Positions 28,020 to 37,086 of a stretch of 64,000 nt of DNA are shown here, one piece after another. The DNA is from JAJDXO01 sp965221855. Its GTDB lineage: Bacteria; Pseudomonadota; Alphaproteobacteria; Rhodospirillales; UBA2165. Position 1 is the stretch's first letter. The number at the start of each line of letters is the position of its first letter. The notes beneath the pieces were generated by a model. That model saw nothing but the letters and a program-made list of their open reading frames with translations. It ran no database searches and was not told the DNA's origin. The position numbers and the translations under genes were made by a program. The DNA is taken from assembly GCA_965221855.1 (NCBI GenBank), contig CBDCSV010000001.1:1-64000 (forward strand). Reading direction: 5' to 3'.

Positions 28020-28273
28020 GCGGTAGGAATGCATCAAGCCGGGGCGGCATTCAAGCAGTCGGAACGCATGTTGGGCGCCGCTGCATCCCGGTGCCGACGC
28101 CGGGACACCTGTCGAGATGGGCCGCGCCCGAGCGGCCTCGGGAACTCCGTCGGGCCGCATCCGTCTCCGGGAGAGTGAAAGGGGAGCGCCCGCCGGGCGA
28201 GTGTCCGGCAGGGTGGAGGAAGAGGAACTTCCGCGCCGATGCCGGGCCTGGCAACGGTAAGGAGTTCCCCGCC

Positions 28274-28459
28274 ATGTTTCAGTTCGACCATTCCCTCGAC
28301 CTTCCCATCGACTGCGATTTGATCGCCGAACTTGGGATCGACCGTCACACCGTCCGCGAGATCGCCGAGGACGAGCGCGCCATCCGCTGTCCCGAGCGGG
28401 GCGCGGTCTTCCCCGCACACGGGTTCGCGGGCCTCGTCCCGGACCCGGCGGCGGAATAG
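28274..28459 (+). CDS. Small hypothetical protein
   Basis: 61 residues, start supported by AAGGAG 10 bases upstream. The sequence (MFQFDHSLDLPIDCDLIAEL, then IDRHTVREIAEDERAIRC and two cysteines) is acidic and compact. It lies 110 bases before ssb in the same orientation, probably in the same operon. Family unknown. Confidence 0.6.
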   Translation: MFQFDHSLDLPIDCDLIAELGIDRHTVREIAEDERAIRCPERGAVFPAHGFAGLVPDPAAE

Positions 28460-28569
28460 AGGCAGAGAAGGGCTTCGAGGAAGTGAGCGGACGGGGGTTC
28501 GGGAGAGTGTCCCGGCCTCCGGCCGTTCGGAACCCATCGTCATCAACCAGAGCATGAAGGAGCACGATT

Positions 28570-29016
28570 ATGAGTTTCGGATTGAACCGCGTGGAACTGA
28601 TCGGCCGCCTCGGCGCCGACGTCACCGTCAATCACCTCGCCTCGGGGGGCCGCGTGGCCAACCTGAGCATCGCCACCGACGAGTCGTACATCAACAAGCA
28701 GACCGGCGACAAGGTCGACAAGACCGAGTGGCACCGGGTCGTGACCTTCCAGGACGGGCTGATCGAAATGTTCGAAAAGCACGCCCGGAAGGGCCGCCTG
28801 GTCTACATCGACGGCAAGCTCCAGACCCGCCGGTGGAAGAAGGACGGCGAGGACTCTGACCGGTTCTCGACCGAGATCCTGCTGGTCCCGGGCGGCAGGA
28901 TACAGTTTTTGGACAAGCCGAACGGCAACGGCCGGATGCAGTCCGGCCCGGACGCGGCGGGCGATACCGGCGCCGCGCCGGAGCCGTCGGACCTGGACGA
29001 AGAGATTCCTTTCTGA
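28570..29016 (+). CDS. ssb: Single-stranded DNA-binding protein
   Basis: 148 residues. The OB fold is clear (LNRVELIGRLGADVTVN at the start, then TEWHRVVTFQDG and GRLVYIDGKLQTRRW). The C-terminus ends in the acidic tail DLDEEIPF that recruits partner proteins to single-stranded DNA. GAAGGAG lies 9 bases before the ATG. This is probably an element-encoded copy supporting transfer or replication; a strong hairpin terminator follows at 29046. Confidence 0.96.
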   Translation: MSFGLNRVELIGRLGADVTVNHLASGGRVANLSIATDESYINKQTGDKVDKTEWHRVVTFQDGLIEMFEKHARKGRLVYIDGKLQTRRWKKDGEDSDRFSTEILLVPGGRIQFLDKPNGNGRMQSGPDAAGDTGAAPEPSDLDEEIPF

Positions 29017-29045
29017 GTGGACCGTTCCTTTCCTCCACCCGCCTC

Positions 29046-29080
29046 GGGGGCCGGCGCTTCAGCCGGCCCCCGTTCTTTTT
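29046..29080 (+). terminator. Intrinsic terminator after ssb
   Basis: GGGGGCCGGC (29046-29055) pairs perfectly with GCCGGCCCCC (29062-29071) around a 6-base loop, followed by GTTCTTTTT. Confidence 0.9.
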
Positions 29081-29214
29081 GCTGTCGGACCGGAGCCGGC
29101 CCATCCGGGCCTCGCGCCGCCGGCCCGTCCATGCCCCGATGCGATCCGGGGCCGCCGGCCGGAGGTAGAGGCCGGCCGGTATCGGGCCTTCCGTCCCGAT
29201 CGAGGAGTCCCGCC

Positions 29215-29265
29215 ATGCCCCATGACCCGTTCCACCACCGCCGTCCCGCCGGGAGCCGGCCGTGA
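29215..29265 (+). CDS. Possible 16-residue leader peptide coupled to the TOPRIM gene
   Basis: MPHDPFHHRRPAGSRP with GAGGA 8 bases upstream. Its stop TGA (29263-29265) overlaps the GTG start of the next gene (GTGA). Probably a translational coupling leader rather than a functional protein. Confidence 0.35.
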   Translation: MPHDPFHHRRPAGSRP

Positions 29266-30287
29266 ACGCCGCCGCCATCGCCGCCGCGCTCGCCCAGCGC
29301 GCCGAGGAGGTCTGCCGGCGGTATCTCCCCAACGGCCGCCGGCAGGGCCGCTACTGGATCTGCGGCGATCTCGACGGCGCCCGCGGCCGCTCGCTCTTCG
29401 TCCGCCTTTCCGGGGCCGGCAAGCGCGGGGGCTGGACCGACGCGGCGACGGGGCAGTACGGCGACCTGCTCGACCTGATCCGCCACCGCACCAACGCGCC
29501 GACGCTGCGCGCGGCGCTGGACGAGGCCCGGGCCTTCCTCGCCCTGCCGTCCGGCTCCCCGGAACGGGGGCCGGGACAAGCGTATCGCGTTCCGGGAAGA
29601 TCGGACGAGCCCTACGACGCCACCGAGGCGGCGCGCCGCCTGTGGCGGCGCTGCCGCGCCGTCGGCGGCACCCATGCCGAACGTTATCTCCAGGCGCGGG
29701 GTCTCACGCGCTGCCGCTTCGCGGCGCTCCGCTTCCATCCCGGGCTTCGCTACCGCGAAGGTGCGTCGGTGCGCCGCTTCCCGGCGCTGGTCGCCGCCGT
29801 CACCGGCGGCGACGGCCGGATTACCGGGGTGCAGCGCACCTGGCTCGATCCCCGCCGGTCCGCCAAGGCGGGCGTCGCCGATCCGCGCAAGGCGCTCGGC
29901 CGCATCTATGGCCTCGCGGTGCGTTTCGGGGTTCCCTCCGGCGACGCTCCGCTCATCGTCGGGGAGGGCATCGAGACGGTGCTCTCGCTGGTGGCCGCCG
30001 TGCCAGAGATCACGGCCGCCGCCGCGCTGTCGGCCGGCAGCCTCGGCGCCTTCGCGCCTCCGCCCGGCCTCGCGCGGCTGGTGATCGCGCGGGACAACGA
30101 CGAGGACGGCGCCCTTGCGGCCGAACGCCTCGCCCGGCGCTGCGCGCGGGCGGGCGTTGCCGCGACGGTGATCGTGCCCGCCGGCAACGACTTCAACGAC
30201 GACCTGGTCGAATTGGGCCCGACGGCGCTCCACGCCCGGTTCGCGCCGCTGTTCCGCAGCGCCCCCCTCTCGCAATCCGGTTCATAA
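29262..30287 (+). CDS. TOPRIM-domain primase-like protein
   Basis: 341 residues, GTG start at 29262 coupled to the short leader. The N-terminal region contains a CHC2-primase-like stretch (CRRYLPNGRRQGRYWICGDL ... GGWTDAATGQYGDLLDLI) but lacks a clear zinc-binding cysteine set. The C-terminal TOPRIM domain has LIVGEGIETVLSLVAA (catalytic glutamate, ~228) and LVIARDNDEDG (DxD, ~275). Such proteins occur on plasmids, phages and integrative elements of alphaproteobacteria and may prime DNA synthesis. It follows ssb and its terminator in the same orientation. Confidence 0.85.
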   Translation: MNAAAIAAALAQRAEEVCRRYLPNGRRQGRYWICGDLDGARGRSLFVRLSGAGKRGGWTDAATGQYGDLLDLIRHRTNAPTLRAALDEARAFLALPSGSPERGPGQAYRVPGRSDEPYDATEAARRLWRRCRAVGGTHAERYLQARGLTRCRFAALRFHPGLRYREGASVRRFPALVAAVTGGDGRITGVQRTWLDPRRSAKAGVADPRKALGRIYGLAVRFGVPSGDAPLIVGEGIETVLSLVAAVPEITAAAALSAGSLGAFAPPPGLARLVIARDNDEDGALAAERLARRCARAGVAATVIVPAGNDFNDDLVELGPTALHARFAPLFRSAPLSQSGS

Positions 30288-30409
30288 CACGGCCATGCCG
30301 ATCGGCCGCCGACGGCCCGGGACGACCCGTTCCGGATCGACCCCGGCCTGCTGGAGGAAAAGGAAGGCGGAGGGTCGGGCGAGCCGACGAAATAAAGAGG
30401 AAGCAGATC

Positions 30410-30847
30410 ATGACCACCCGCTACATCATCCGTACCGTCGACGAGGACTGGATCGACCTTGCCGACGAACCCGCACAGCTCGACGACCGCCACGCCGCAT
30501 GGGCCGAGGCCAAACGCCGCGTCATCGCCGATCCCGACCTGAAGACCGTCGTCCTGAACCGCGATACCGGCGCCATCCTCTGGCAGAGCGATCCGGATAT
30601 CCCGCCCCGCTACCAGGTCGTCACCGCCGACAGGACCTTCGTCCATGCCATCGACGATGCCGGCTTCCCCGTCGCGGTGCTGTCGGAGCACAAGGAGAAG
30701 GACGACGCCTGGACCGCCTTCCACGACGCTGTCGCGGCATCCACCGACGACCTTGTGTTCATCTTCGACATCTCCGGGTCCCGGCGGCGCGTCATCGCCG
30801 ACTCCGACGACTTCGATCATCTCAAGCCCGCCCGGGACGTGGCGTGA
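30410..30847 (+). CDS. Hypothetical protein
   Basis: 145 residues, ATG at 30410 preceded by AGAGGAAG. Soluble, acidic, with two related-looking segments (IADPDLKTVVLNRDTGAILWQS and VIADSDDFDHLKPARDVA) but no domain I recognise. It follows the TOPRIM gene by 122 bases on the same strand and is probably part of the same backbone module. Confidence 0.65.
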   Translation: MTTRYIIRTVDEDWIDLADEPAQLDDRHAAWAEAKRRVIADPDLKTVVLNRDTGAILWQSDPDIPPRYQVVTADRTFVHAIDDAGFPVAVLSEHKEKDDAWTAFHDAVAASTDDLVFIFDISGSRRRVIADSDDFDHLKPARDVA

Positions 30848-31198
30848 TGTCGGGTCAGTCGAGCAAGCGGATTGAGGGGGCGGTACAGGTGAGAGAATAC
30901 GCCTGCGTGCGTGCTGTCCCATTGTGATCCACGTGCTCGGTCCAGCAACCCCTCCGGGGTCCTCCGGGCGCAGGGGCGCCCTGCGGCCTGGCCGGGAAGC
31001 TCTAGGGGCGGACCGTGAAAGCCGCCGACCGTGAAGATCGCAAGCGATCTTCCGCACCAAGATCGGCGGCCTTCCGCACCACTCCGCCCCAAGAGCATCC
31101 AAGGCCAGGTGCTTCCCCTGCGCGCGCGGCTCCCAACAGGACATCACTTCGGGGCGCAACGCTCCGATCACCGCAACCCGATCATCAAGGAGATCGTC
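30848..31198. other. Gene-free stretch before the DUF2493 gene
   Basis: The DUF2493 frame stays open from 31031, but the added residues look non-coding. No other gene, repeat or hairpin of note is seen. Confidence 0.5.
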
Positions 31199-32122
31199 AT
31201 GACTTTTCATATCGACACCATTGAAACCGCTGAACAATCCGTCACCGCCACCATCTGCGAGAACGCCGCCCTCTACGGCGCAACCCCAGAGCGGGACGAG
31301 TTCGACCCCCGTGAGGTCTGGGACCAAGACGAAGCCACGGTTGCCGTAGAGGAAGCCTTCAGCCTCCTCGCTAACGCCGTCGCACCCGACGGCTTCCAGA
31401 TCGCCGACGAACGCGAGAACCTGCTCTGGGGGTTCGTCAACATGCTCGACGCCCAGGTCCGCCGCCTCGACCGCGCCGCCGACAGGCTCGCCCCGGAACT
31501 GCGAGACCTCCAGAAGGGCCAGGACGGCACCGAGATCAGGTCCCGGGAACTGGAACTGGTCACCGACCGGGTCCGGAACCTCACCGGCCGACGCGACGCC
31601 TTCGAGACCATGCGCGACGCGGCCGCCGAACAGTACCGCATCGAGACCGGAGAGGTCTGGCGGCCCCGCCACGGCAGCCACACATCCCAGACCGGCAAGC
31701 TGACTTCGGCGGCCATCGACGCCCGTGACTTCATGCGCGCCCGCAAGGACCACAAGACCCAGGCCCACCTGCCCCGGGGCACCCTGGTCGCCGTCGCCGG
31801 CGGCAGGGACGTCGCCGACGCGGGCGCCGTGACCCGCATGCTCGACAAGGCGCGGGCCAAGCACGGCGACATGGTGCTGGTCCACGGCGGCGGCCCCGGC
31901 GTCGAGAAGATCGCCGCACGCTGGGCGGAGACCAACGGCATCGACCAGGTCGTCTGTAAGCCGGACTGGGAGCGCCATGGGCGCGCCGCCCCGTTCCGGC
32001 GCAACGACGAACTGCTCAACCTCCTGCCGAAGGGCGTGATCGCCTTCCCCGGGTCCGGCATCACCGACAACCTGGTGGACAAGGCCAAGTCCCTCGGCAT
32101 CCCGGTGTGCCGCGCGGCCTAG
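31199..32122 (+). CDS. DUF2493 (SLOG/Rossmann-like) protein
   Basis: 307 residues from the ATG at 31199. The N-terminal half is helical and acidic. The C-terminal half is the DUF2493 domain, a Rossmann-like nucleotide-binding fold related to the SLOG/DprA group: TLVAVAGGRDVADAG (~195), DMVLVHGGGPGVEKIAARW, GVIAFPGSGITDNLVDKA, SLGIPVCR. Domains of this type may sense nucleotide-derived ligands. It is the last gene of the plus-strand backbone series, and its stop codon lies in an 18-base palindrome. Confidence 0.8.
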   Translation: MTFHIDTIETAEQSVTATICENAALYGATPERDEFDPREVWDQDEATVAVEEAFSLLANAVAPDGFQIADERENLLWGFVNMLDAQVRRLDRAADRLAPELRDLQKGQDGTEIRSRELELVTDRVRNLTGRRDAFETMRDAAAEQYRIETGEVWRPRHGSHTSQTGKLTSAAIDARDFMRARKDHKTQAHLPRGTLVAVAGGRDVADAGAVTRMLDKARAKHGDMVLVHGGGPGVEKIAARWAETNGIDQVVCKPDWERHGRAAPFRRNDELLNLLPKGVIAFPGSGITDNLVDKAKSLGIPVCRAA

Positions 32123-32129
32123 GCCGCGC
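32112..32129. promoter_or_regulatory. 18-base perfect palindrome over the DUF2493 stop codon
   Basis: GCGCGGCCT followed directly by AGGCCGCGC, centred on the stop codon at 32120-32122. There is no T run, so it is either a factor-binding palindrome or an imperfect terminator. Confidence 0.4.
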
Positions 32130-32603
32130 CTCCACGGGCCGCGCCGTCATCCCCGTAGCGGGACGGCGGCGCGGTCCGTTTTCATCCCCGATGGCGGTGT
32201 TATGGCGGCACCGTCATCCTCGCGGGCGCTTCGCGCCACGCTCGCGGCCTCGCTCCGCTCGCCGGGCTCCGGCTCCGCCGATCGCCACTGGCGGCCGCTT
32301 CCCGCGGAAGCGCTTCACATCCCCATTTTCAGGCGGTCCCGCCTGATGTCCCCCAACATATGTTCCTTGTTTGTTCTTGTCAACGGACGTATCTGCGGTT
32401 AGTTTCCGTCTCACACCTGACGCACCGATGGTGCAAATCCCGCCAGCGCCCGCCGCCCCTTGTTTGGGTGAAAATCCCCGCGATTACAGCGACTTACGGC
32501 CTGTCCCGTCCCGCGCCGCCGCGCGGCTTCCACGACGAAACGCCGCCGCGGCTGCTTCCTGTGCTACGGCCCAGCCGCGCGGCTCGAACGAGGAGCCGCG
32601 ACC
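32130..32603. other. Gene-free boundary stretch before the tandem integrases
   Basis: No gene is recognised. A patch from about 32343 to 32410 is less GC-rich than its surroundings. This is where an element boundary would be expected, but I could not find a convincing direct repeat. Confidence 0.45.
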
Positions 32604-33794
32604 ATGAGCGACCGAACTAAATCCACTTTCGCCCGGCGCGTCCGCGCCGCCAGTCCCCGCGACAGGCGCCTTAAGGTCCGCGACGACGTGGTGCCCGGCC
32701 TGATGCTCCGGGTCTCGCCGAGCGGCGCGCGCAGCTTCGCGCTGGAGACCACGTTGCGCGGGCGCAGGCGCTACGCCACCGTGGGCAATGCCGAGACCAT
32801 GACGATCCCCGAGGCGCGCGCCGAAGCCCGCAGGCTGATTGCCGCCTTCACCGAAACGGTGAAGAACGACGGCGGCCCCAGGACGCCGGGGCACCCGATG
32901 GACGCCTTCGCGGAGGAGTTCCTCGACCGGCAGGCCCGGCACTGGAAGCCCCGGACGCTGGAGACCAACGCCTACATGGTCCGCAAGGACATCCTGCCCG
33001 CCTTCGGCCATCTGACCGTGGACGCCATCACGGCCGAGCACGTCAAGGACTGGTTCGCGTCCCTGGCCGAGCGGCCCGGTGTCGCCAACCGCGCCATGCC
33101 GGTGCTGTCCATGATGATGCGCATGGCCGAGCTCTGGGGATACCGCCGGCACAACTCCAATCCGTGCAAGAACGCCAAGCGATACCGGATGGAGCCGAAG
33201 GAGCGGTTTCTCGATGCCGAAGAGATGGCCCGGCTCAACGCCGTGCTCACCCGCGACGAGTTCTATTGCCCCCAGGCCGTCGCCGTCATCCGTCTGCTGA
33301 TGCTGACCGGCTGCCGCTTCGGCGAGATCGCCGCGCTCGAATGGGACTGGATCAAGGGCAAGCGGATATTCCTTCCCGACTCGAAGTCGGGTCCGCGCAC
33401 GGTCTGGCTGTCGAGCGCGGCGCGCGCCGTCATCGATGCCATCCCGCGCTATAGCGAGGATTGCCCGTATCTCTTTCCCGCCCGTCCGCCGGCGCGGCCC
33501 ACCGACACGATACAGCGGCAGTGGAACCGCATCCGCGCCGAGGCCGGACTGCCCGGCCTGCGGCTGCACGATCTGCGCCACTCGTGGGCTTCGGTCGCGG
33601 CCATGAACGGCTTGGACATGGTGACCATCGCCAAGCTGCTGGGCCATTCGCTGGTCGAGACGACCGAGCGATACGTCCATCTGTCGGACCAGTCGGTCAC
33701 CGACGCCGCCGACCGCGTATCGAACCGCATCCACGCGGCCCTCGCCGGAGGCGGCGCGGACGACAAAGGAGAGTGCGATCATGCCGAGGGTTGA
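32604..33794 (+). CDS. P4-type tyrosine integrase (first of an overlapping pair)
   Basis: 396 residues with a DUF4102-like N-terminus (VVPGLMLRVSPSGARSFALE), core-binding domain (DILPAFGHLTVDAITAEHVKDW) and a complete catalytic set: LTGCRFGEIAAL (Arg), HDLRHSWAS (His-x-x-Arg), LLGHSLVETTERYVHL (His, Tyr). It overlaps the next integrase by 14 bases, so both are translated from one message. A decayed close relative lies at 36217-36771. The pair may act together in integration, as other multi-recombinase modules do. Confidence 0.92.
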   Translation: MSDRTKSTFARRVRAASPRDRRLKVRDDVVPGLMLRVSPSGARSFALETTLRGRRRYATVGNAETMTIPEARAEARRLIAAFTETVKNDGGPRTPGHPMDAFAEEFLDRQARHWKPRTLETNAYMVRKDILPAFGHLTVDAITAEHVKDWFASLAERPGVANRAMPVLSMMMRMAELWGYRRHNSNPCKNAKRYRMEPKERFLDAEEMARLNAVLTRDEFYCPQAVAVIRLLMLTGCRFGEIAALEWDWIKGKRIFLPDSKSGPRTVWLSSAARAVIDAIPRYSEDCPYLFPARPPARPTDTIQRQWNRIRAEAGLPGLRLHDLRHSWASVAAMNGLDMVTIAKLLGHSLVETTERYVHLSDQSVTDAADRVSNRIHAALAGGGADDKGECDHAEG

Positions 33795-34947
33795 TCTTAC
33801 CGCGAAACTGGCCCGCGCGAGCCGGGCCGGCCCGAAAGACACCATCCTGTTCGACAAGGCTTTGCCCGGCTTCGGCCTTCGCATCCACCCGTCGGGCAGC
33901 AAGGTCTGGATCGTGCAGGCGCGCATTGAGGGGCGGAGCCGCCGCATCGTCATCGCCCGGCATGGAGAGATGGAGCTTGCGGAGGCCCGCCGCCGCGCCC
34001 GCGGCATGCTCGCCCGCATCAGCGCGGGCGATAATCCCGCGGACGACATCCAGAAGGACAAGCAAACCCCGACGCTGCGGGAGTTCGCGGACGAATACCT
34101 GCGGCGCTGCGAACCGCTCTGGAAGCCCTCGGGGTGCAGGACCGTGCGCATCTACCTGAAGGCCCGCATCCTGCCCGCCTTCGGCAGGATGCCGCTCGAC
34201 CAAATCGGACCCGAGGATGTGGCCGCGTGGTTCGACGCGGCGAGCGGGGACAAACCCGGCGCGGCCAACCGCGCGCTGGAGATCCTGCGCGCGATGATGT
34301 TCCGGGCCGAGGAGTGGGGAATGCGCGAGCGGGACACCAACCCCTGTCTCGGAATCGCGAAGAACCCGAGGAAGAAGGTCGCCCGGTTCCTCGACACCGA
34401 TGAACTGGCGCGGCTCGGGCGCGCGCTCGACGCCCATGAGGACCGCTGGCCCGAGGCCGTCGCGGCGATCCGGCTGCTGGCGCTCACCGGATGCCGGCGA
34501 AGCGAGGTGCTCGATCTGCGCTGGCGGAACATCGGCGCGAATGCGTTGAATCTCGAAGACTCGAAAACCGGACCGCGCGCGGTGCCGCTCGGCGAGGCCG
34601 CGCGGGCCTTCATCGACGCGCTGCCCGGACCCCGCGAGAAAGACGCTTTCCTGTTTCCGCGCTACGCCGAGGCGCGAGGCCAATCCAGCCTCATCGCGTG
34701 CTGGCGCACAGTCTGCGCCGATGCCGAACTCGGCAGGCCCCGCCTGCACGACCTGCGCCATACCGCAGCGAGCCAGGCCGTCATGGCGGGGGAGAACCTG
34801 CCGCTGGTCGGCAAGTTGCTCGGGCACCGGCGGCACCGGACCACCGCCGGCTACGCCCACCTTGACGATGCGCACCTTGTCGAGGCGGCGGAGAAGGTGG
34901 GAGCAATGATTGCCAAGGCGATGAGGTTTCAGTCCACCCAAAGCTGA
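33781..34947 (+). CDS. P4-type tyrosine integrase (second of an overlapping pair)
   Basis: 388 residues, ATG at 33781 inside the end of the first integrase, with AAGGAGAG upstream. It has the same architecture: KALPGFGLRIHPSGSKVWIV, RILPAFGRMPLDQIGPEDVAAW, LTGCRRSEVLDL (Arg), HDLRHTAAS (His-x-x-Arg), LLGHRRHRTTAGYAHL (His, Tyr). The two proteins are clearly different within the family, so this is a pair and not a recent duplication. A fragment of a closely related C-terminus lies 52 bases downstream at 35000-35098. Confidence 0.92.
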   Translation: MPRVDLTAKLARASRAGPKDTILFDKALPGFGLRIHPSGSKVWIVQARIEGRSRRIVIARHGEMELAEARRRARGMLARISAGDNPADDIQKDKQTPTLREFADEYLRRCEPLWKPSGCRTVRIYLKARILPAFGRMPLDQIGPEDVAAWFDAASGDKPGAANRALEILRAMMFRAEEWGMRERDTNPCLGIAKNPRKKVARFLDTDELARLGRALDAHEDRWPEAVAAIRLLALTGCRRSEVLDLRWRNIGANALNLEDSKTGPRAVPLGEAARAFIDALPGPREKDAFLFPRYAEARGQSSLIACWRTVCADAELGRPRLHDLRHTAASQAVMAGENLPLVGKLLGHRRHRTTAGYAHLDDAHLVEAAEKVGAMIAKAMRFQSTQS

Positions 34948-34999
34948 TGGGGCGGGTCAGGTCATTTAGCGAGGAGTAACTTTCCGATAGCCGACCATC

Positions 35000-35098
35000 G
35001 CTGACGAGCATCTGGTCGAGGCGGCGGAAAGCATAGGTTACATCATTGCGGAGGCCATAATCTTTGGCGCTCACCCAGAAATTCTACTTGACTCGTAG
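35000..35098 (+). pseudogene. C-terminal tail of another integrase
   Basis: One frame reads ADEHLVEAAESIGYIIAEAI and then runs to a TAG at 35096-35098. It matches the end of the preceding integrase (DDAHLVEAAEKVGAMIAKAM) without being identical, so it is the remains of a different integrase gene left by an earlier integration or deletion. Confidence 0.7.
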
Positions 35099-35121
35099 AA
35101 CAGATTTGGAGTGATTGCGAA

Positions 35122-35958
35122 ATGTCGCAAATACCTACATCTAGCGATTGGCTAAATGAGCGCCAACGCCCCGGCAATTGGATCGATGTTGCTGAAACTG
35201 ACGAAATCCCATCTGAAATTGAAGGAGGGAATTTGACAGTCATCCATATGTTTCAAGTTGCATTCGCTCCAGAAATAAGACGACGCATTGATGCCGGAAT
35301 GCTCGACGAGACCTTCTTTCTTACCGCCGCTCAATTGATTCAGCCAGAAAATGGCGATCGGACCATTCGCCTTAACGGTGAGGTTCGTGGAACTGCACTC
35401 ATACGCACGAATCGAGTCATACAAAAAGGGGAACCAGTATTCGTTTCAGACATGCAGAATTTTGTGAGCTTCGATCTTGATGAGGAGGAATTAGATTCAG
35501 GTCACTTTACTCTGTTTTGGACAGGAAAAGGCTGGTTTGCTACTTTTGATTTTCGGGCAGGCCGAGCCAAAGTTTCCGCTATGCTTGATCAAGCTAAAGA
35601 ATTCTTGGAAACCTCAAAACTTGCGTCAACTCACGGGCACACTCGGCCAAGCGTGGACAATCTGTTTAGTGCTTGCGAGCTTGTGTCCAAAGCCCACCTC
35701 ATCCTCCACCGTAATCCCGCCAGCAGGGCGAAATCCCACGGGCCCGTCAAAACCGCAATCAACGCTTGGGGACGCTGGGGCAATATCAGTGAAGAATTCG
35801 TGCATCTATTTAATCTTGTATCAAAAACTCGTTCTCCGGCCAGATATGATGCAAGGGCTGAAGTCGCAATGCCAACTTCCTCCGATTTCAAACTTGTCGA
35901 AGATGAGATTGAATCATTGACGAAATATGTTAGTCACCGGGTCGCTCTAGATCAGTAG
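35122..35958 (+). CDS. Hypothetical protein with HEPN-like C-terminal region
   Basis: 278 residues, visibly less GC-rich than the backbone, which suggests later acquisition. The N-terminal half looks beta-rich (MFQVAFAPEIRRRIDAG, GNLTVIHM). The C-terminal part is helical (VDNLFSACELVSKAHLIL ... KTAINAWGRWGNISEEFVHLFNLVSKTRSPARYD), similar in outline to HEPN domains, but the usual R-x4-6-H motif is not evident. It has no close operon partner. Position at the edge of the defence island makes a defence or toxin role possible but unproven. Confidence 0.6.
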   Translation: MSQIPTSSDWLNERQRPGNWIDVAETDEIPSEIEGGNLTVIHMFQVAFAPEIRRRIDAGMLDETFFLTAAQLIQPENGDRTIRLNGEVRGTALIRTNRVIQKGEPVFVSDMQNFVSFDLDEEELDSGHFTLFWTGKGWFATFDFRAGRAKVSAMLDQAKEFLETSKLASTHGHTRPSVDNLFSACELVSKAHLILHRNPASRAKSHGPVKTAINAWGRWGNISEEFVHLFNLVSKTRSPARYDARAEVAMPTSSDFKLVEDEIESLTKYVSHRVALDQ

Positions 35959-36079
35959 CCTACACCGGTTTAGCGTTGTGGCCGCACGTATCTATCTGAT
36001 GAAACGTCCGGGCACTAAGTGCGGGAACACTGACTGCGTCCGCAGGACGTCCACTATCCCGTTTACTGCCGATAAACAA

Positions 36080-36205
36080 TCAAGAGGCATTCCTCTCTAA
36101 ATCCTGGATGTACTCCGACCCGGGCGACACGCCGGTGATCAGCAGATGCTCCCGCGCCCGGGTGCAGGCGACATAAAACAGGTGGCGCTCGGTGTTGTAG
36201 CCTCG
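36080..36205 (-). pseudogene. C-terminal scrap of a UvrD/Rep-type helicase
   Basis: On the minus strand from about 36205 to the TGA at 36080-36082 the translation is NTERHLFYVACTRAREHLL, then ITGVSPGSEYIQDLERNAS. The LFYVACTRAREHL block is the conserved helicase motif VI of UvrD/Rep/PcrA proteins. Everything upstream is replaced by integrase sequence at about 36205. Confidence 0.8.
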
Positions 36206-36216
36206 TCGAGCTCGGT

Positions 36217-36771
36217 CTCGTCGCCGGGGAGTTCCTCGAACGCTACGCCCGGCACTGGAAACCCAACACCAGGGAGACCAACGCCCGCATTGTCCGCAAG
36301 GATATCCTGCCCGCCTTCGGGCATATGACGGTGGACGCCATCGCCGTCGAACATGTCAGGGACTGGTTCGCGTCCATGGCCGACAAGCCCGGCAGCGCCA
36401 ACCGCGCCATGCCCACACTGTCGGTCATGATGCGCATGGCCGAACTGTGGGGATACCGCTCCCACAACTCCAACCCCTGCAAGAACACAAGGCGCTACAA
36501 GACGCAAGCGAAGGAGCGGTTCCTGACGACCGACGAGATGGCCCGGCTCAACGCCGTGCTGACCCGCGATGAGTTCTGGTGCCCGCACATCGTCGCCATC
36601 GTCCGGCTGTTGATGCTGACCGGCTACAGCTTCAGCGAAATCGCCTCTCTCTAATGGGACTGGATCAGGGGGAAACGCATCTTCCTTCCAGATTCGAAAT
36701 CCGGGCCGCGCACGGTCCGGCTGTCGAGTGCCGCCTGCGCGGTGATTGACGCGATCCCGCGATACAGCGAA
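36217..36771 (+). pseudogene. Decayed P4-type integrase, related to the one at 32604
   Basis: The frame from GEFLERYARHWKPNTRETN through RKDILPAFGHMTVDAIAVEHV to LLMLTGYSFSEIASL matches the integrase at 32604-33794. Both ends are missing. The catalytic-arginine segment has TGYSFSEI where TGCRFGEI is expected, and an in-frame TAA at 36652-36654 interrupts SL and WDWIRGKRIFLPDSKSGPR. The reading then continues to IDAIPRYSE. Non-functional. Confidence 0.85.
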
Positions 36772-37086
36772 GTCGGGCAGCAGGGCGTAACGGCTTAAAA
36801 AGGCGCAACAGTGCCGCAACCAGCGTCTCCGGGGTCGCGCCCTTCAAGTTCCGCTCTGGGACAAGCACCGGGCTTCCTCTGGTCTTGGCGCTTTCTCAAT
36901 TCAGGCACGCGATCAGCCGGGCCTGCATGTCTTTGCTGATGAGAACCGGATAGACGGCATTCTTCGGCGGCTTTCCTCGCGACCGCCGTCCGATCCAGTT
37001 CGCCGTGCGAACTGGCGACGGGAAGGTTGAGCGCTTCGGCCCTGTCGTGTCGGGCGGCCCGGAAGCGGGCTTCCACAGCCCGCGCA
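36772..37086. other. Degraded stretch between integrase remnant and small secreted protein
   Basis: Minus-strand frames contain protein-like pieces (DRIRDARAVEARFRAARHDR in one, then AVYPVLISKDMQARLIACLN in another ending near 36897), suggesting a frameshifted remnant of a gene. I do not recognise the family. Confidence 0.4.

Noticed and set aside
29906..31978. 690-codon minus-strand frame across the TOPRIM, hypothetical and DUF2493 genes
   Set aside because: No start context, no domain, and it crosses intergenic DNA between three well-supported plus-strand genes.
32429..32450. T-arm-like sequence GGTGCAAATCCCGCC near the tandem integrases
   Set aside because: No matching stem partner, CCA end or second copy; too weak to call an attachment site.
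32484..34941. Two long minus-strand frames opposite the tandem integrases
   Set aside because: Some stretches look integrase-adjacent only because they are complementary to integrase codons; no motifs of their own.
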